NCBI RefSeq assembly: GCF_023100945.1
Contig: NZ_CP064689.1
Coordinates: 9,344,001 to 9,408,000 of the forward strand
Length of the DNA: 64,000 nucleotides
Origin: Bradyrhizobium sp. 200
GTDB taxonomy: Bacteria > Pseudomonadota > Alphaproteobacteria > Rhizobiales > Xanthobacteraceae
Direction: 5' to 3'
Within the stretch, counting starts at the first letter, position 1, and the number at the start of each line of letters is the position of its first letter. This document shows positions 35,299-45,114 of the stretch, piece after piece. The notes beneath the pieces are model-generated. The model made no database searches. It saw only the letters and a list, made by a program, of their open reading frames with translations, and was not told the DNA's origin. A program made the translations under genes and the position numbers.

Positions 35299-36639
35299 CT
35301 ATCCCGGCGGCGTGCCGTTGATATCAAGCACATGACCGGCGAGATAGAGCGAGCCGGTGATCAGGATGCGCGGAGGCACTTCGTAAGCCAGCCGCGACAG
35401 CGCATGTAGCGCGGCTTCGACACTTGCAGCATTTTCCACGCGCATGCCGAGCGTGCGCGCCGCATCGGCCAGCCGGTCCGGCGGCATCGCATTGTCGCGG
35501 CCGGGGATCGGCACCGTCACGATGTGGCGCGTCAGTCCGGCGAAATTGGCGAGGAACGCGCCCGCATCCTTGTTCGCCATCATGCCCGCGATCACCACCA
35601 GCGGGCGCGACACCCGCTCTTCGAGATCGCCGAGCGCCGCCGCAGCGACGCGGCCGCCTTCCGCATTGTGCGCGCCATCGAGCCAGATCTCGCAACCCTT
35701 CGGCCCCTGATCGACCAGCGCGCCGGAAACCAGCCGCTGCATCCGCGCCGGCCATTCGGCGCCAACGATGCCGGCCTCGAATGCCGGCATTCCGATCCCC
35801 AACGTCTCGATCGCGCGCAACGTTGCGATGGCAAGACCGGCATTGTCGAATTGATGCCGCCCGAACAATTTTGGCGCCGCGAGATCCATCAGACCGCGCT
35901 CGTCCTGATAGACCAGCCGTCCGCGCTCGACGCCGACATGCCATTGCTGTCCCGCCGCATGCATCGGCACGCGCATGCGCTTTCCCTGCGCCTCGATGAC
36001 AGACATTGCTTCCGGCGCCTGCTCGGCACAAATCACCGGCGCGCCGGGCTTGATGATGGCGGCCTTCTCGCCGGCAATCGCGGTCAGCGAATTGCCGAGA
36101 AACTCGGTGTGGTCCATGCTGACCGGCGTGATGACGGTTGCAACCGGCCGGTCGACGACATTGGTGGCGTCGAGTCGCCCGCCGAGACCGGTTTCCAGCA
36201 GCACGACATCGGCCTCATGCTCTGCGAACAGGCAAAACGCCGCCGCAGTCTCCATCTCGAAAATCGTGATCGGCTCGCCCGCATTGATGTGTTCGCATTG
36301 CTCCAGCACCCGGCGCAACTCGGCATCGCTTGCCAGCCGGCCGCCGCCCTTCTCGCCGATGCGGAAGCATTCATTGATCCTTACCAGGTAAGGCGAGGTG
36401 TAGACGTGCACGCGCAGGCCTGCGGCCTCGAGGATCGCGCGCAGATAGGCGATGGTCGAACCCTTGCCGTTGGTGCCGGCGACATGGATCACCGGCGGCA
36501 GCACGGCTTCCGGATGATCGAGCCGCGCCAGCAGGCGGTGCATGCGATCGAGGCTGAGATCGATGCGCTTCGGATGCAAGGCAGACAGCCGCGCGATCAG
36601 TTCACCGAGCGGCTGCGGTTTGGCGGCAGGCAGGCTCAC
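35299..36639 (-). CDS. folC: Dihydrofolate/folylpolyglutamate synthase FolC
   Basis: This 446-residue Mur-ligase-fold enzyme adds glutamate to dihydropteroate and to folates. The P-loop is [11 protein letters not shown] (52-62), followed by [34 protein letters not shown] and [11 protein letters not shown]. The GTG at 36639 overlaps the accD stop (GTGA on the minus strand); the frame continues upstream into accD but has no family similarity there. The accD-folC coupling is widespread in bacteria. It is the last gene of the trpFBA-accD-folC series. Confidence 0.94.
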   Translation of the reverse strand: MSLPAAKPQPLGELIARLSALHPKRIDLSLDRMHRLLARLDHPEAVLPPVIHVAGTNGKGSTIAYLRAILEAAGLRVHVYTSPYLVRINECFRIGEKGGGRLASDAELRRVLEQCEHINAGEPITIFEMETAAAFCLFAEHEADVVLLETGLGGRLDATNVVDRPVATVITPVSMDHTEFLGNSLTAIAGEKAAIIKPGAPVICAEQAPEAMSVIEAQGKRMRVPMHAAGQQWHVGVERGRLVYQDERGLMDLAAPKLFGRHQFDNAGLAIATLRAIETLGIGMPAFEAGIVGAEWPARMQRLVSGALVDQGPKGCEIWLDGAHNAEGGRVAAAALGDLEERVSRPLVVIAGMMANKDAGAFLANFAGLTRHIVTVPIPGRDNAMPPDRLADAARTLGMRVENAASVEAALHALSRLAYEVPPRILITGSLYLAGHVLDINGTPPG

Positions 36640-37580
36640 GCGTGCGGCGCAGCCGGCACGGCTTCCGGCGCCGCCGAGACGATCTGGGTCGGGTCCGTAA
36701 CCTGCGGCGAAGGCTTCGAGGCGGCTTCGAGCGCCGGCGATTTGGTCAAGATGCGGCACAGCCGCGCCAGCGTCGGACGCATCTCGTGGCGATGCACGAC
36801 CATGTCGACCATGCCGTGGTCGAGCAGATATTCGGCGCGCTGGAATCCTTCCGGCAGTTTCTCACGGATGGTCTGCTCGATCACCCGCGCGCCGGCGAAG
36901 CCGATCAGCGCGCCGGGCTCGGCGATCTGCACGTCGCCCAGCATGGCGTAGGACGCGGTGACGCCGCCGGTGGTCGGATTGGTCAGCACCACGATATAAG
37001 GCAGCTTGGCTTCGCGCAGCATCTGCACCCCGACGGTGGTGCGCGGCATCTGCATCAGCGACAGAATGCCTTCCTGCATCCGCGCGCCGCCCGAGGCCGC
37101 GAACATGATGAACGGCGACTTCTTCTCCACCGCAAGCTCGAGCCCGCGAACGATCGCCTCGCCCGCGGCCATACCGAGCGAACCGCCCATGAAATCGAAA
37201 TCCTGCACGGCGACGACGACACCGGCGCCTTCGAGCTTGCCGTAACCGACCTTGATGGCATCGTTCAGCCCGGTCTTGGCGCGGGCGTCCTTGATGCGGT
37301 CGACATATTTGCGCTCGTCGCGAAACTTGAGCGGATCGGCCGTCACTTCCGGCAGCGCGACGTCGAACCAGGTCTCGTTGTCGAAGATCGACTTCAGCCG
37401 CGCCGCCGCGCCCATGCGCATGTGGTAGTTCGAGCCGGGAATGACGAACTGGTTGGCCTCGACATCCTTGTAGAACACGAGCTGCCCGGAATCCGGGCAC
37501 TTGATCCACAAATTCTCCGGCGTCTCACGGCGCAGGATGTTGCGGATTTTTGGCCGGACGACATTGGTGAGCCAATTCAT
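36636..37580 (-). CDS. accD: Acetyl-CoA carboxylase carboxyltransferase subunit beta
   Basis: This is the 314-residue beta subunit of the carboxyltransferase that makes malonyl-CoA. The crotonase-like core is intact ([62 protein letters not shown]). The N-terminal zinc ribbon of E. coli AccD is not: only C28 remains of the four cysteines ([13 protein letters not shown], then VIPGSNYH where CPKC would be). The tail is Ala/Pro-rich. It lies 104 bp after trpA and overlaps folC by 4 bp. Confidence 0.96.
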   Translation of the reverse strand: MNWLTNVVRPKIRNILRRETPENLWIKCPDSGQLVFYKDVEANQFVIPGSNYHMRMGAAARLKSIFDNETWFDVALPEVTADPLKFRDERKYVDRIKDARAKTGLNDAIKVGYGKLEGAGVVVAVQDFDFMGGSLGMAAGEAIVRGLELAVEKKSPFIMFAASGGARMQEGILSLMQMPRTTVGVQMLREAKLPYIVVLTNPTTGGVTASYAMLGDVQIAEPGALIGFAGARVIEQTIREKLPEGFQRAEYLLDHGMVDMVVHRHEMRPTLARLCRILTKSPALEAASKPSPQVTDPTQIVSAAPEAVPAAPHA

Positions 37581-37684
37581 GGTTCGCTCCGAAATGCGGT
37601 TAAACGCACTGACTGGAATATATGGCGGCTCGAATCACTCCGGGCAAGCCGCCCCTTTCAGTCCAGTTGGCAAGCAATTGTGGC

Positions 37685-38521
37685 TTATTCAGCCGCCTGC
37701 TTGGCGCCCCGGACCCCCTGTGCCAGGGAGGCCACAAGATCGGCCACCGCCGCGACCGTCTTGGTGGTCGCCTGCCCCTTCGTGTCCAGGCTGTCGCGCA
37801 ACGCGTCGACCAGCGCGGTGCCGACCACGGCGCCGTTGGCCGTCTCGGCAATCGCCCGCGCCGCCTGTGGGGTACGGATGCCGAAGCCGACACATACTGG
37901 CAGCTTGGTGTGGCGCTTGATCCGCGCCACGGCGTCCCCGACGACCTTCGAATCGGCCGCGGCTGCGCCGGTGATACCGGTGATCGAGACGTAGTAGACA
38001 AAGCCGGAAGTGTTTGCGAGCACGGCCGGCAGGCGCTTGTCATCGGTGGTCGGCGTCGCCAGTCGGATGAAGTTGAGCCCGGCCTTCAGCGCGGGAATGC
38101 ACAGCTCCTCGTCTTCCTCCGGCGGCAGGTCGACGAGAATCAGGCCATCGACGCCGGCCGTCTTGGCGTCCGCGAGGAACTTGTCGACGCCATAGATGTA
38201 GATCGGATTGTAGTAACCCATCAGCACCAGCGGCGTGGTGTTATCGTCCTTGCGGAAGCCGCGCACCATCTCCAGCGTCTTCTTCAGCGTCATCCCGCCC
38301 TTGAGCGCGCGCAGGCCCGCCGCCTGGATCGACGGACCGTCCGCCATAGGATCGGTGAAGGGCATGCCGATCTCGATGATGTCGGCGCCCGCCTTCGGCA
38401 GCGCCTTGATGATGTTGAGCGAGGTCAAGGGATCGGGATCGCCGGCCATCAGGAAGGTGACCAGCGCCGAGCGGCCCTCTTTCTTGAGTTCGGCAAAGCG
38501 TGCGTCGATGCGGGTGGTCAC
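37685..38521 (-). CDS. trpA: Tryptophan synthase alpha subunit
   Basis: This 278-residue TIM barrel splits indole-3-glycerol phosphate into indole and glyceraldehyde 3-phosphate. Catalytic E50 and D61 lie in [14 protein letters not shown], matching E. coli Glu49 and Asp60. LMGYYNPIY and the phosphate-binding [11 protein letters not shown] are also present. It overlaps the end of trpB by 4 bp (38518-38521), so the two subunits of the channelling complex are translationally coupled. Confidence 0.98.
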   Translation of the reverse strand: MTTRIDARFAELKKEGRSALVTFLMAGDPDPLTSLNIIKALPKAGADIIEIGMPFTDPMADGPSIQAAGLRALKGGMTLKKTLEMVRGFRKDDNTTPLVLMGYYNPIYIYGVDKFLADAKTAGVDGLILVDLPPEEDEELCIPALKAGLNFIRLATPTTDDKRLPAVLANTSGFVYYVSITGITGAAAADSKVVGDAVARIKRHTKLPVCVGFGIRTPQAARAIAETANGAVVGTALVDALRDSLDTKGQATTKTVAAVADLVASLAQGVRGAKQAAE

Positions 38522-39735
38522 TGCTTCTTGCCTTTCAAAATCTCCGTGATCTGCGGAATGTCCTTGTCGCCGCGGCCGGACAGATTGACCACCATCAGAT
38601 GATCTTTCGGCCGCTTGGGCGCGAGCTCCGTGACCTTGGCAATCGCATGCGCGGATTCCAGCGCCGGCGGGATGCCCTCCAGCCGCGACAGCAGCATGAA
38701 GGCGGCGAGCGCTTCGTCGTCGGTCGCCGACAGATAGGTGACGCGGCCGGTCTCGTGCAGCCAGGAATGCTCCGGCCCGATGCCGGGGTAGTCGAGCCCC
38801 GCCGAGATCGAGTGCGCGTCCTGGATCTGGCCGTCGTCGTCCATCAAGAGATAGGTGCGGTTGCCGTGCAACACGCCCGGCCGTCCGCCGGCAATCGACG
38901 CCGCATGCAACTGCGTCAGACCATGACCGGCGGCTTCGACGCCAAAAATTTCGACGGAAGGATCATCGAGGAACGGATGGAACAAGCCCATCGCATTGGA
39001 GCCGCCGCCGATGCAGGCGACCAGCGAATTCGGAAGACGGCCTTCGGCCTCCTGCATCTGCTTGCGGGTTTCGTCGCCAATGACCGATTGGAAGTCGCGC
39101 ACCATCATCGGATAGGGGTGCGGGCCCGCCACCGTGCCGATGCAATAGAACGTGTTGTGCACATTGGTGACCCAGTCGCGCAGCGCCTCGTTCATCGCGT
39201 CCTTTAGCGTGCGGGTGCCCGACTGCACCGGAACGACCTTGGCGCCCAGCATCTCCATGCGGAACACGTTCGGCGCCTGACGGGCGACGTCGACTGCGCC
39301 CATATAGACCACGCATTCCAGCCCAAAGCGCGCGCACAGCGTCGCGGTGGCGACGCCATGCTGGCCAGCGCCGGTCTCGGCAATGATGCGCTTCTTGCCC
39401 ATGCGCCGCGCGACCATGATCTGGCCAAGCACGTTGTTCACCTTGTGCGAGCCGGTGTGGTTGAGCTCCTCGCGCTTCAGATAAATCTTGGCGCCGCCGA
39501 GATGCTCGGTCAGGCGTTCGGCAAAATAGAGCGGCGACGGCCGGCCGACATAATCCTTGAGATAGCCGTTCATCTCGGCCTGGAACGCCGGATCGGCCTT
39601 GGCGTCGGCATAGGCCTTTTCCAGATCGAGGATCAGCGGCATCAGCGTTTCCGCGACAAAGCGGCCGCCGAAATTGCCAAAATGCCCGCGCTCATCGGGA
39701 CCGGTGCGGAAGGAATTGGGCAGGTTTGGATTCAT
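38518..39735 (-). CDS. trpB: Tryptophan synthase beta subunit
   Basis: This 405-residue PLP enzyme joins indole and serine. The PLP lysine is K98 in [21 protein letters not shown] holds the catalytic Glu (E120), and the phosphate loop [10 protein letters not shown] is present. It overlaps trpF at its start and trpA at its end, 4 bp each, giving a tightly coupled trpF-trpB-trpA block. The other trp genes are not in the window. Confidence 0.98.
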   Translation of the reverse strand: MNPNLPNSFRTGPDERGHFGNFGGRFVAETLMPLILDLEKAYADAKADPAFQAEMNGYLKDYVGRPSPLYFAERLTEHLGGAKIYLKREELNHTGSHKVNNVLGQIMVARRMGKKRIIAETGAGQHGVATATLCARFGLECVVYMGAVDVARQAPNVFRMEMLGAKVVPVQSGTRTLKDAMNEALRDWVTNVHNTFYCIGTVAGPHPYPMMVRDFQSVIGDETRKQMQEAEGRLPNSLVACIGGGSNAMGLFHPFLDDPSVEIFGVEAAGHGLTQLHAASIAGGRPGVLHGNRTYLLMDDDGQIQDAHSISAGLDYPGIGPEHSWLHETGRVTYLSATDDEALAAFMLLSRLEGIPPALESAHAIAKVTELAPKRPKDHLMVVNLSGRGDKDIPQITEILKGKKQ

Positions 39736-40391
39736 CGGACCATCAATTCTTCGGTGGCGCGCGCGGCGCGAATGAAATGGCGGATCATCTCGGGATCCTT
39801 GACCCCGGGCGCGCTTTCCACGCCGGAGGACACATCGACGCCGCCGGCGCGGGTGACGCGGACCGCCTCCGCGACATTGCCGCCGCTCAGCCCACCGGAG
39901 ACCATGAACGGCAGCATGAGATCGAGGTTTTCCAGAAGATGCCAGTCGAACACGGCCCCTAACCCGCCGGGGCGGGTGGCGTCCTTCGGCGCGCGGGCGT
40001 CGAACAGGATGCGGTCGGCCACGCTCGCATAGCCCGGCAGCGCGGCAAGATCGGCCGGGGTTTCGACGGCGATTACCTTCATGACCGGAAGCGCGAACTT
40101 CGCCTTGATGTCGCGCACACGCGCGGTGGTCTCCTTGCCGTGCAATTGCAGCAGGTCCGGCCGCAGCGTCTCGACGATGTTTTCGAGCGTCGCGTCGTCA
40201 GCGTCGACGGTCAGCGCCACCTTGGCGGCGCGGCCCTTGGCCTGCCGGCCGAGCTCGCGCGCGGTATCGAGGCTGAGATGGCGTGGCGACGGCGGAAAAA
40301 ACACGAAGCCCACCATGTCGGCACCGGCCTCAAGCGCGGTGTCGAGCGTCTCGCGCGTGGACAGGCCACAAATTTTGACGAGAAGGGACAT
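39732..40391 (-). CDS. trpF: Phosphoribosylanthranilate isomerase
   Basis: This 219-residue TIM barrel performs the Amadori rearrangement of phosphoribosylanthranilate in tryptophan synthesis. The general base C8 is in VKICGLS, the general acid Asp is in ILFDARAPK, and the phosphate site is [11 protein letters not shown] with GVDVSSGVE. It heads the trpFBA-accD-folC gene series; the lapA-like gene is 63 bp upstream on the same strand. Confidence 0.97.
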   Translation of the reverse strand: MSLLVKICGLSTRETLDTALEAGADMVGFVFFPPSPRHLSLDTARELGRQAKGRAAKVALTVDADDATLENIVETLRPDLLQLHGKETTARVRDIKAKFALPVMKVIAVETPADLAALPGYASVADRILFDARAPKDATRPGGLGAVFDWHLLENLDLMLPFMVSGGLSGGNVAEAVRVTRAGGVDVSSGVESAPGVKDPEMIRHFIRAARATEELMVR

Positions 40392-40454
40392 GGTCTCTCA
40401 AGGGGCGGATCCAGCGCCGCCGCGGCAAATTGGAACAAGCTGACGGGGCGGGTT

Positions 40455-40847
40455 CTACAACGTCGCGCCCTGCTTGTCTCGCCCTGCGGCCCCATAGAAC
40501 CCGTACTGGGAGGGCGCCGGAAGCCGCTGCTGATCGACCCGGGAAACCGCCGCTGCAGCCCGCAAATCGGCCGCCTCCGCCCTTGCCCGGCGGGCATCCG
40601 CCTCATGCTGGCGCGCCGCGCGGCGCCAGTGGCGCTGGCGGAACCAGGTCGCCATGCCGCCCGCCGCCACCCCCAGAATGGCCACCGCAATGATCACCGC
40701 AAACAGCGGCATCGACACCGCGATCGCCGGATCGGCCGAATTGAAGGGATCGAACGACACCGTCACGAAATGGCGGTTGGCGACCGCGAAGACGACAAAG
40801 ATCAGGCCTAAGGGAATGACGACCAGCGCCGTGAAGAACTTTCGCAT
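40455..40847 (-). CDS. LapA/DUF1049 domain membrane protein
   Basis: This 130-residue protein has two transmembrane segments (about residues 5-23, ALVVIPLGLIFVVFAVAN, and 46-67, FAVIIAVAILGVAAGG). The segment between them (RHFVTVSFDPFN) is typical of LapA domains, and a charged, likely coiled, C-terminal tail is rich in Ala and Arg. In E. coli, LapA assists control of lipopolysaccharide synthesis with LapB; no lapB is seen here. ATG 40847 is preferred over ATG 40853 because GAGAG then stands 6 nt upstream. It lies between ihfB and trpF, as in many rhizobia. Confidence 0.82.
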   Translation of the reverse strand: MRKFFTALVVIPLGLIFVVFAVANRHFVTVSFDPFNSADPAIAVSMPLFAVIIAVAILGVAAGGMATWFRQRHWRRAARQHEADARRARAEAADLRAAAAVSRVDQQRLPAPSQYGFYGAAGRDKQGATL

Positions 40848-40981
40848 GACCATCTCTCGTAATGATGGAGAACGGCGGGCGGAGCCCGCAACGCGGCTAC
40901 TGATCGTCGAAACCCGTGGAGTCCATTATTTGACGCGTTTTCTTCACGCGAACCGGGCCCACTTCGCTTGAAACGCTATGG

Positions 40982-41287
40982 TTATGCGCCGGCCTCGGGC
41001 GAGCCGTTGTCGCGGTTCAGCCGCTCGCGCATTTCCTTGCCCGTCTTGAAGAACGGGACGCTCTTCTGGTCGACCGGCACATGCGCGCCGGTGCGCGGAT
41101 TGCGCCCCGCGCGCGCCGGGCGATGCTTGACCGAGAAAGCGCCGAAGCCGCGCAGTTCGACACGGTCGCCGCGCGCCAAGGCTGCCACGATCTCGTCGAG
41201 GATCGCGTTCACAATGTTCTCCACATCCCGCTGATAGAGGTGCGGGTTGTGCTCGGCGATGCGCTGAACAAGTTCGGATTTGATCAT
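40982..41287 (-). CDS. ihfB: Integration host factor beta subunit
   Basis: This 101-residue HU/IHF-family protein is the beta partner of the DNA-bending IHF heterodimer. The N-terminal [17 protein letters not shown], the core [15 protein letters not shown] and the minor-groove-inserting arm ending GRNPRTG are all present. IHF often works with RpoN-dependent promoters, and rpoN is encoded in this window as well. The next upstream gene is sppA, 171 bp away. Confidence 0.96.
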   Translation of the reverse strand: MIKSELVQRIAEHNPHLYQRDVENIVNAILDEIVAALARGDRVELRGFGAFSVKHRPARAGRNPRTGAHVPVDQKSVPFFKTGKEMRERLNRDNGSPEAGA

Positions 41288-41458
41288 CGAAGTTGGGATC
41301 CGGGATCGTGCGGATATCCATTTCCGTGAAAATACCTTGAACTGTCAAGACGCTAAATCACTTTTGGGCAACGCGAAATGCCGCGACAGGCGGCCCAAAG
41401 GGGGTTTGTGACGACACCCGCAGTGCGGGAGAATGTGACGAAGAGCAGCCAGCGCGGC

Positions 41459-42439
41459 TCAGTTGGGGGCTGCGGGGCGCCACAACGCCAGCATGCCGTC
41501 AAGCGAGAGCTGATCGACCGCCTGGGCGACGCCCCCCTGCTCGATCTGACGCGCGATGGAACTCAGGCCGAGCGCATCGAAGGTGATCGAAGCCGCCGTT
41601 CGCAGAAACGTCAGGTCGCCGAACCGCGGAGTGAGCTTGTAATCGCGCACCGGCAGGTCGCTTTTGATCTTCTTCTCGGAAACCAGCCATGCGACGGCTG
41701 CCTTTTCGTCGCCGAGCTGATCGATCAGCTTCAGTTCGACCGCCTGACGGCCGGTGAAGACCCGTCCGTCCGCGACCTTTTCCAGCAGCGCTTCATCCAT
41801 GCCGCGCCGCTCCTTCACCAGGCCGCGGAACCAGGCATAGGAATCCTTCACCAGCGCGTCGAGAGCGGCGCGCGCCTCGGGACTGGTCGGCTCGTAACCG
41901 TTGGGCGCAGCCTTCAACGGGGAGGATTTCACCTCCTCGACCTTGACGCCCACGGTCTTCAACAGCTCGGTGAAATTCGGAAACTGAAACAGCACGCCGA
42001 TCGATCCGACCAGCGAACTCTGGCGGGCGACGATCTGATCGGCGGCGAGGGCCGCGATGTAGCCGCCCGAGGCGGCGAGCCCCTCGACCACCACGACAAC
42101 CGGTTTCTTGGCCTTCAGCCGCACCAGGGAGTCGTAAAGCTGCTCGGACCCGGCCGTAGTGCCGCCCGGCGAGTTGATGTGGACGATGACGGCGGCGTGG
42201 CTCGATTTCTCCAGCCGCTCCAGCGCCTCGACCCGTTGCTGGTCGCTGCGAATCAGCCCTTCGATATTGACGCGCGCGATCGATCCCGATGCCGTCAGCG
42301 CAGCCGGCCCGCTCTTTGTCGCGATCGCGCCGACGGTGACGATCGCCGCGATCGCAACCAGGCCGGCCACGACGCGCCAGAAGGTCAGCTTGCGGCGGAT
42401 CCTGCGGCGATCGACGATCACGTCCGAATCGAGCGACAT
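41459..42439 (-). CDS. sppA: Signal peptide peptidase SppA (36K type)
   Basis: This 326-residue single-domain SppA has an N-terminal membrane anchor (about residues 20-40, FWRVVAGLVAIAAIVTVGAIA) and a crotonase-like serine protease domain. The Ser/Lys dyad is S124 in LAASGGYIAA and K176 in SSPLKAAPNG. HINSPGGT is the oxyanion segment. It degrades leftover signal peptides in the membrane. It lies between rpsA and ihfB, but a terminator and a large inverted repeat precede it, so it probably has its own promoter. Confidence 0.95.
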   Translation of the reverse strand: MSLDSDVIVDRRRIRRKLTFWRVVAGLVAIAAIVTVGAIATKSGPAALTASGSIARVNIEGLIRSDQQRVEALERLEKSSHAAVIVHINSPGGTTAGSEQLYDSLVRLKAKKPVVVVVEGLAASGGYIAALAADQIVARQSSLVGSIGVLFQFPNFTELLKTVGVKVEEVKSSPLKAAPNGYEPTSPEARAALDALVKDSYAWFRGLVKERRGMDEALLEKVADGRVFTGRQAVELKLIDQLGDEKAAVAWLVSEKKIKSDLPVRDYKLTPRFGDLTFLRTAASITFDALGLSSIARQIEQGGVAQAVDQLSLDGMLALWRPAAPN

Positions 42440-42547
42440 CGAATTTCTCCTGAAATAATCAGCGCGTTTTGCACCCGCAGCGCTAGCGAAGCGTTAGCTG
42501 ATTACATCAATTGCGAGGCAATTTGAAGAAAACAAGGCTCCCTGTCT

Positions 42548-42675
42548 CCTTCTCCCCTTGTGGGAGAAGGTGGCGCGGACGAAGTCCGCGACGGATGAGG
42601 GGTTTGTTTCCGCGGATAGAGACCCCTCATCCGCCTTGCCTTCGGCAAGGCACCTTCTCCCACAAGGGGAGAAGG
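42548..42675. repeat. Inverted repeat with perfect 25-bp arms
   Basis: Arms 42548-42572 and 42651-42675 are perfectly complementary, and each is itself nearly palindromic (CCTTCTCCCCTTGTGGGAG). Between them GGATGAGGGGT near 42593 and ACCCCTCATCC near 42622 pair again, and CCTTGCCTTCGGCAAGG forms a further hairpin. The element would fold into one long cruciform. Elements with this CTTCTCCC core recur in many Bradyrhizobium genomes (general knowledge). Confidence 0.85.
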
Positions 42676-42694
42676 AAGATATCGCTCCCCGAAC

Positions 42695-42722
42695 AAAAAG
42701 GCCCCGGTCGAAACCGGGGCCT
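42695..42722 (-). terminator. Intrinsic terminator of rpsA
   Basis: On the minus strand, AGGCCCCGGT-TTCG-ACCGGGGCCT is followed by TTTTGTT: a perfect 10-bp stem, a stable TTCG tetraloop and a T-tract. It starts 27 bp beyond the rpsA stop and should end the rpsA transcript. Confidence 0.92.
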
Positions 42723-42749
42723 GATGTCGCACGCAAATAAGCGATGCGC

Positions 42750-44450
42750 TTACTTGTCGCGGTTCTTGAGCGCGGTGCCGAGAATGTCGCCAAGCGTCGC
42801 TCCCGAATCGGAGGAGCCGTACTGTGCGATGGCTTCCTTCTCTTCGGCGACTTCCAGCGCCTTGATCGAGACCTGCACCTTGCGGGCCTTCTTGTCGAAC
42901 TGGATCACGCGCGCATCGACCTTCTCGCCGACGGCAAACCGTTCGGCGCGCTGGTCGTTGCGATCACGGGCGAGTTCGGAGCGCTTGATGAAGGTGGTGA
43001 AGTCGGTGCCCGAGATCTTCACCTCGATGCCGGCTTCCTTCACTTCGAGCACTTCGCAGGTCACGACCGCGCCCTTCTTGACGTCGCCAGGTTCTGCGAA
43101 GGGGTCGCCTTCGAGCTGCTTGACGCCGAGCGAGATGCGCTCCTTTTCGACATCGACGTCGAGCACCACGGCCTTGACCATGTCGCCCTTCTTGAAGTTG
43201 TCGATGACCTGCTCGCCCGGAAGCTTCCAGTCGAGGTCGGACAGATGGACCATGCCGTCGACATCGCCGTCGAGACCGAGGAACAGACCGAACTCGGTCT
43301 TGTTCTTGACTTCGCCTTCGACGGTCGAGCCGACCGGGAACTTCTCGACGAAGACTTCCCAGGGGTTGCGCATGGTCTGCTTGAGGCCGAGCGAGATGCG
43401 GCGCTTGACCGAATCGACTTCGAGAACCTGCACTTCGACTTCCTGCGAGGTCGAAACGATCTTGCCGGGATGCATGTTCTTCTTGGTCCACGACATTTCC
43501 GAGACGTGGATCAGGCCTTCGATGCCCGGCTCCAGTTCTACGAACGCGCCGTAGTCGGTGATGTTGGTGACGCGGCCGGTGAAGCGCGCGTTCAGCGGGT
43601 ACTTGGCCTCGATGCCCTGCCACGGATCGTCCAGCAACTGCTTCATGCCGAGCGAAATGCGGTGGGTCTCGTGGTTGATCTTGATGATCTTGACCTTGAC
43701 GGTCTGACCGATAGTGAGCACCTCGGTCGGGTGATTGACCCGGCGCCAGGCGATATCGGTGACGTGGAGCAGGCCGTCGATGCCGCCGAGATCAACGAAC
43801 GCACCGTAATCGGTGATGTTCTTGACCACGCCGTCGATCACCTGACCTTCTTCGAGGTTCTGCACCAGTTCCTGGCGCTGCTCGGCGCGGGTCTCTTCCA
43901 GAACCGTGCGGCGCGACACCACGATGTTGCCGCGGCGGCGATCCATCTTGAGGATCTGGAACGGCTGCGAGTTGTTCATCAGCGGCGCAACGTCGCGGAT
44001 CGGACGGATGTCGACCTGCGAGCGCGGCAGGAAGGCAACAGCGCCATCGAGATCGACCGTGAAGCCGCCCTTGACCTGGTTGAAGATGACGCCGTGGACC
44101 TTCTCGTTGTTGTTGAAGGCCTTCTCGAGCTTGCCCCAGCTTTCCTCGCGGCGCGCCTTGTCGCGCGACAGCACGGCTTCGCCGAGCGCATTTTCGATCC
44201 TGTCGAGGAACACCTCGACTTCGTCGCCAACTTTGAGATCGCTTTCGCGGCCGGGGCCGGCGAATTCGCGCAGCGCCACGCGGCCTTCGGTCTTCAGGCC
44301 GACGTCAATGACGGCCATGTCCTTTTCAATTGCAACCACCTTGCCCTTGATGACGGAGCTTTCCTGCAGATTGCCGCCGGCGAAGGACTCGTCCAGCATT
44401 GCAGCGAAATCGTCGCGGGTAGGATTATAAGAAGCAGCAGTCGAAGCCAT
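42750..44450 (-). CDS. rpsA: 30S ribosomal protein S1
   Basis: This 566-residue protein has six S1/OB-fold repeats, spaced by about 86 residues from residue 35 onward. The central repeats carry the usual ITDYGAFVDLGGIDGLLHV and ITDYGAFVELEPGIEGLIHV signatures. S1 delivers mRNA to the ribosome and helps unfold structured leaders. GGAG precedes the ATG on the minus strand (TGGAGAACAA). cmk is the next gene upstream, as in many alphaproteobacteria, but here a structured 492-bp gap and a small plus-strand gene intervene. S1 commonly represses its own mRNA, so the leader structure may matter. Confidence 0.98.
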   Translation of the reverse strand: MASTAASYNPTRDDFAAMLDESFAGGNLQESSVIKGKVVAIEKDMAVIDVGLKTEGRVALREFAGPGRESDLKVGDEVEVFLDRIENALGEAVLSRDKARREESWGKLEKAFNNNEKVHGVIFNQVKGGFTVDLDGAVAFLPRSQVDIRPIRDVAPLMNNSQPFQILKMDRRRGNIVVSRRTVLEETRAEQRQELVQNLEEGQVIDGVVKNITDYGAFVDLGGIDGLLHVTDIAWRRVNHPTEVLTIGQTVKVKIIKINHETHRISLGMKQLLDDPWQGIEAKYPLNARFTGRVTNITDYGAFVELEPGIEGLIHVSEMSWTKKNMHPGKIVSTSQEVEVQVLEVDSVKRRISLGLKQTMRNPWEVFVEKFPVGSTVEGEVKNKTEFGLFLGLDGDVDGMVHLSDLDWKLPGEQVIDNFKKGDMVKAVVLDVDVEKERISLGVKQLEGDPFAEPGDVKKGAVVTCEVLEVKEAGIEVKISGTDFTTFIKRSELARDRNDQRAERFAVGEKVDARVIQFDKKARKVQVSIKALEVAEEKEAIAQYGSSDSGATLGDILGTALKNRDK

Positions 44451-44942
44451 TTGTTCTCCAATGCGGGATATTGCCGGCCATTCGGGTTAAAGGGCGCATC
44501 GCGCGTGAAGTGTCAGGGGTCCGCAAATCCTAACGACCGCTGTTTGCGGGAGGCGCAACAGCGGGCCGGCAGCATGCCTGCACGTTCGATACGTATGATT
44601 TTATCCGGAGCCTGAAACGAGCGTATCGACTTCAAGAACCTGGAGCGGGCTTTCCTCCAATGACGGCGGGGGTTCAAACCTCCCAGCCGGCCCGCTCGGA
44701 CAGCCCTGATCTCATCGATGGCGGCCCGGATGGGCGTGGATATAGCCCCAAGGGCCATTTTCGGCAAGCCGGAAATGGGCCGATTTACGGGCCCTTAAGG
44801 CTGACGGACGCTAACCAAGGGCCCGCGCTTTCAACGTCCTGTTGACCGCATGACGCGAAAGGTCCGCAGTCCCCGGCGAGATGGAACCCGGCCTTAAGCC
44901 CCGCTCCACACGATGGCGCCGCTCAAAAACAGGGGTGCCACC
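44451..44942. other. 492-bp structured gap upstream of rpsA
   Basis: No protein gene is supported. Next to rpsA is a hairpin CCGCAAA (44521-44527)/TTTGCGG (44543-44549). Beyond it lies the four-helix region at 44560-44696, listed separately. The right part (44700-44942) must hold the promoter of the small plus-strand gene and perhaps the rpsA promoter. No sure -35/-10 pair was found. Confidence 0.5.
44560..44696. other. Possible structured RNA element, four nested helices
   Basis: An outer 11-bp helix, AGCGGGCCGGC (44560-44570)/GCCGGCCCGCT (44686-44696), encloses three hairpins. They are TCGATACG/CGTATCGA (44586-44593/44622-44629), TGGAG/CTCCA (44641-44645/44655-44659) and GGGGG-TTCAAAC-CTCCC (44668-44684, one G-T pair). 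An alternative 8-bp pairing, GAGCGGGC (44643-44650)/GCCCGCTC (44690-44697), competes for the outer 3' strand, which is typical of switching leaders. On the minus strand it would be in or near the rpsA leader; on the plus strand it would be a free RNA. No known family was recognised. Confidence 0.45.
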
Positions 44943-45113
44943 ATGAAGAGCCTGATCGCTCCGACCGCCATCGCCGTCTTTACCGTCGCCACGGCCGTTG
45001 CCGGCAAGCCCGCCGCTTTTGCGACCGACAAGGCGATTGCCGCCGCCAAATCGAAGCCCGTCATGATGGCCGAACAGCAATTGCCGTTCGACCGCGCGCG
45101 CTCGAAGAACTGA
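44943..45113 (+). CDS. Small exported protein of unknown function
   Basis: This protein of 56 residues has an N-terminal Lys followed by a hydrophobic stretch (MKSLIAPTAIAVFTVATAVA), likely a signal peptide cut near KPAAFA. The charged remainder ends EQQLPFDRARSKN. AGGGGTG lies 5 nt before the ATG. Nothing in it was recognised. It is convergent with cmk, with one base between the stop codons, and lies opposite the strand of rpsA and cmk. The good ribosome-binding site and signal-like start support it, but its size leaves doubt. Confidence 0.55.
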   Translation: MKSLIAPTAIAVFTVATAVAGKPAAFATDKAIAAAKSKPVMMAEQQLPFDRARSKN

Positions 45114-45114
45114 T

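Larger units (their letters stand above)
42440..42749. other. 310-bp gap between rpsA and sppA
   Basis: No gene is seen. From right to left it contains the rpsA terminator (42695-42722), a perfect 25-bp inverted repeat (42548-42675) and a short leader before sppA. Confidence 0.6.

Noticed and set aside
42744..44615. 623-codon plus-strand open frame opposite rpsA
   Set aside because: Antisense shadow of the six S1 repeats; the apparent repeats in the product only reflect rpsA.
44636..44662. RNase P RNA core suggested by GGAGGAAAG on the minus strand
   Set aside because: Only this short motif resembles RnpB; the other conserved regions of a roughly 400-nt RNase P RNA are absent.
44600..44700. 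A tRNA or tmRNA gene suggested by GGGGG-TTCAAAC-CTCCC
   Set aside because: No 7-bp acceptor partner at the right distance, no CCA end and no anticodon or D-arm of proper size; no tag-coding sequence for tmRNA.
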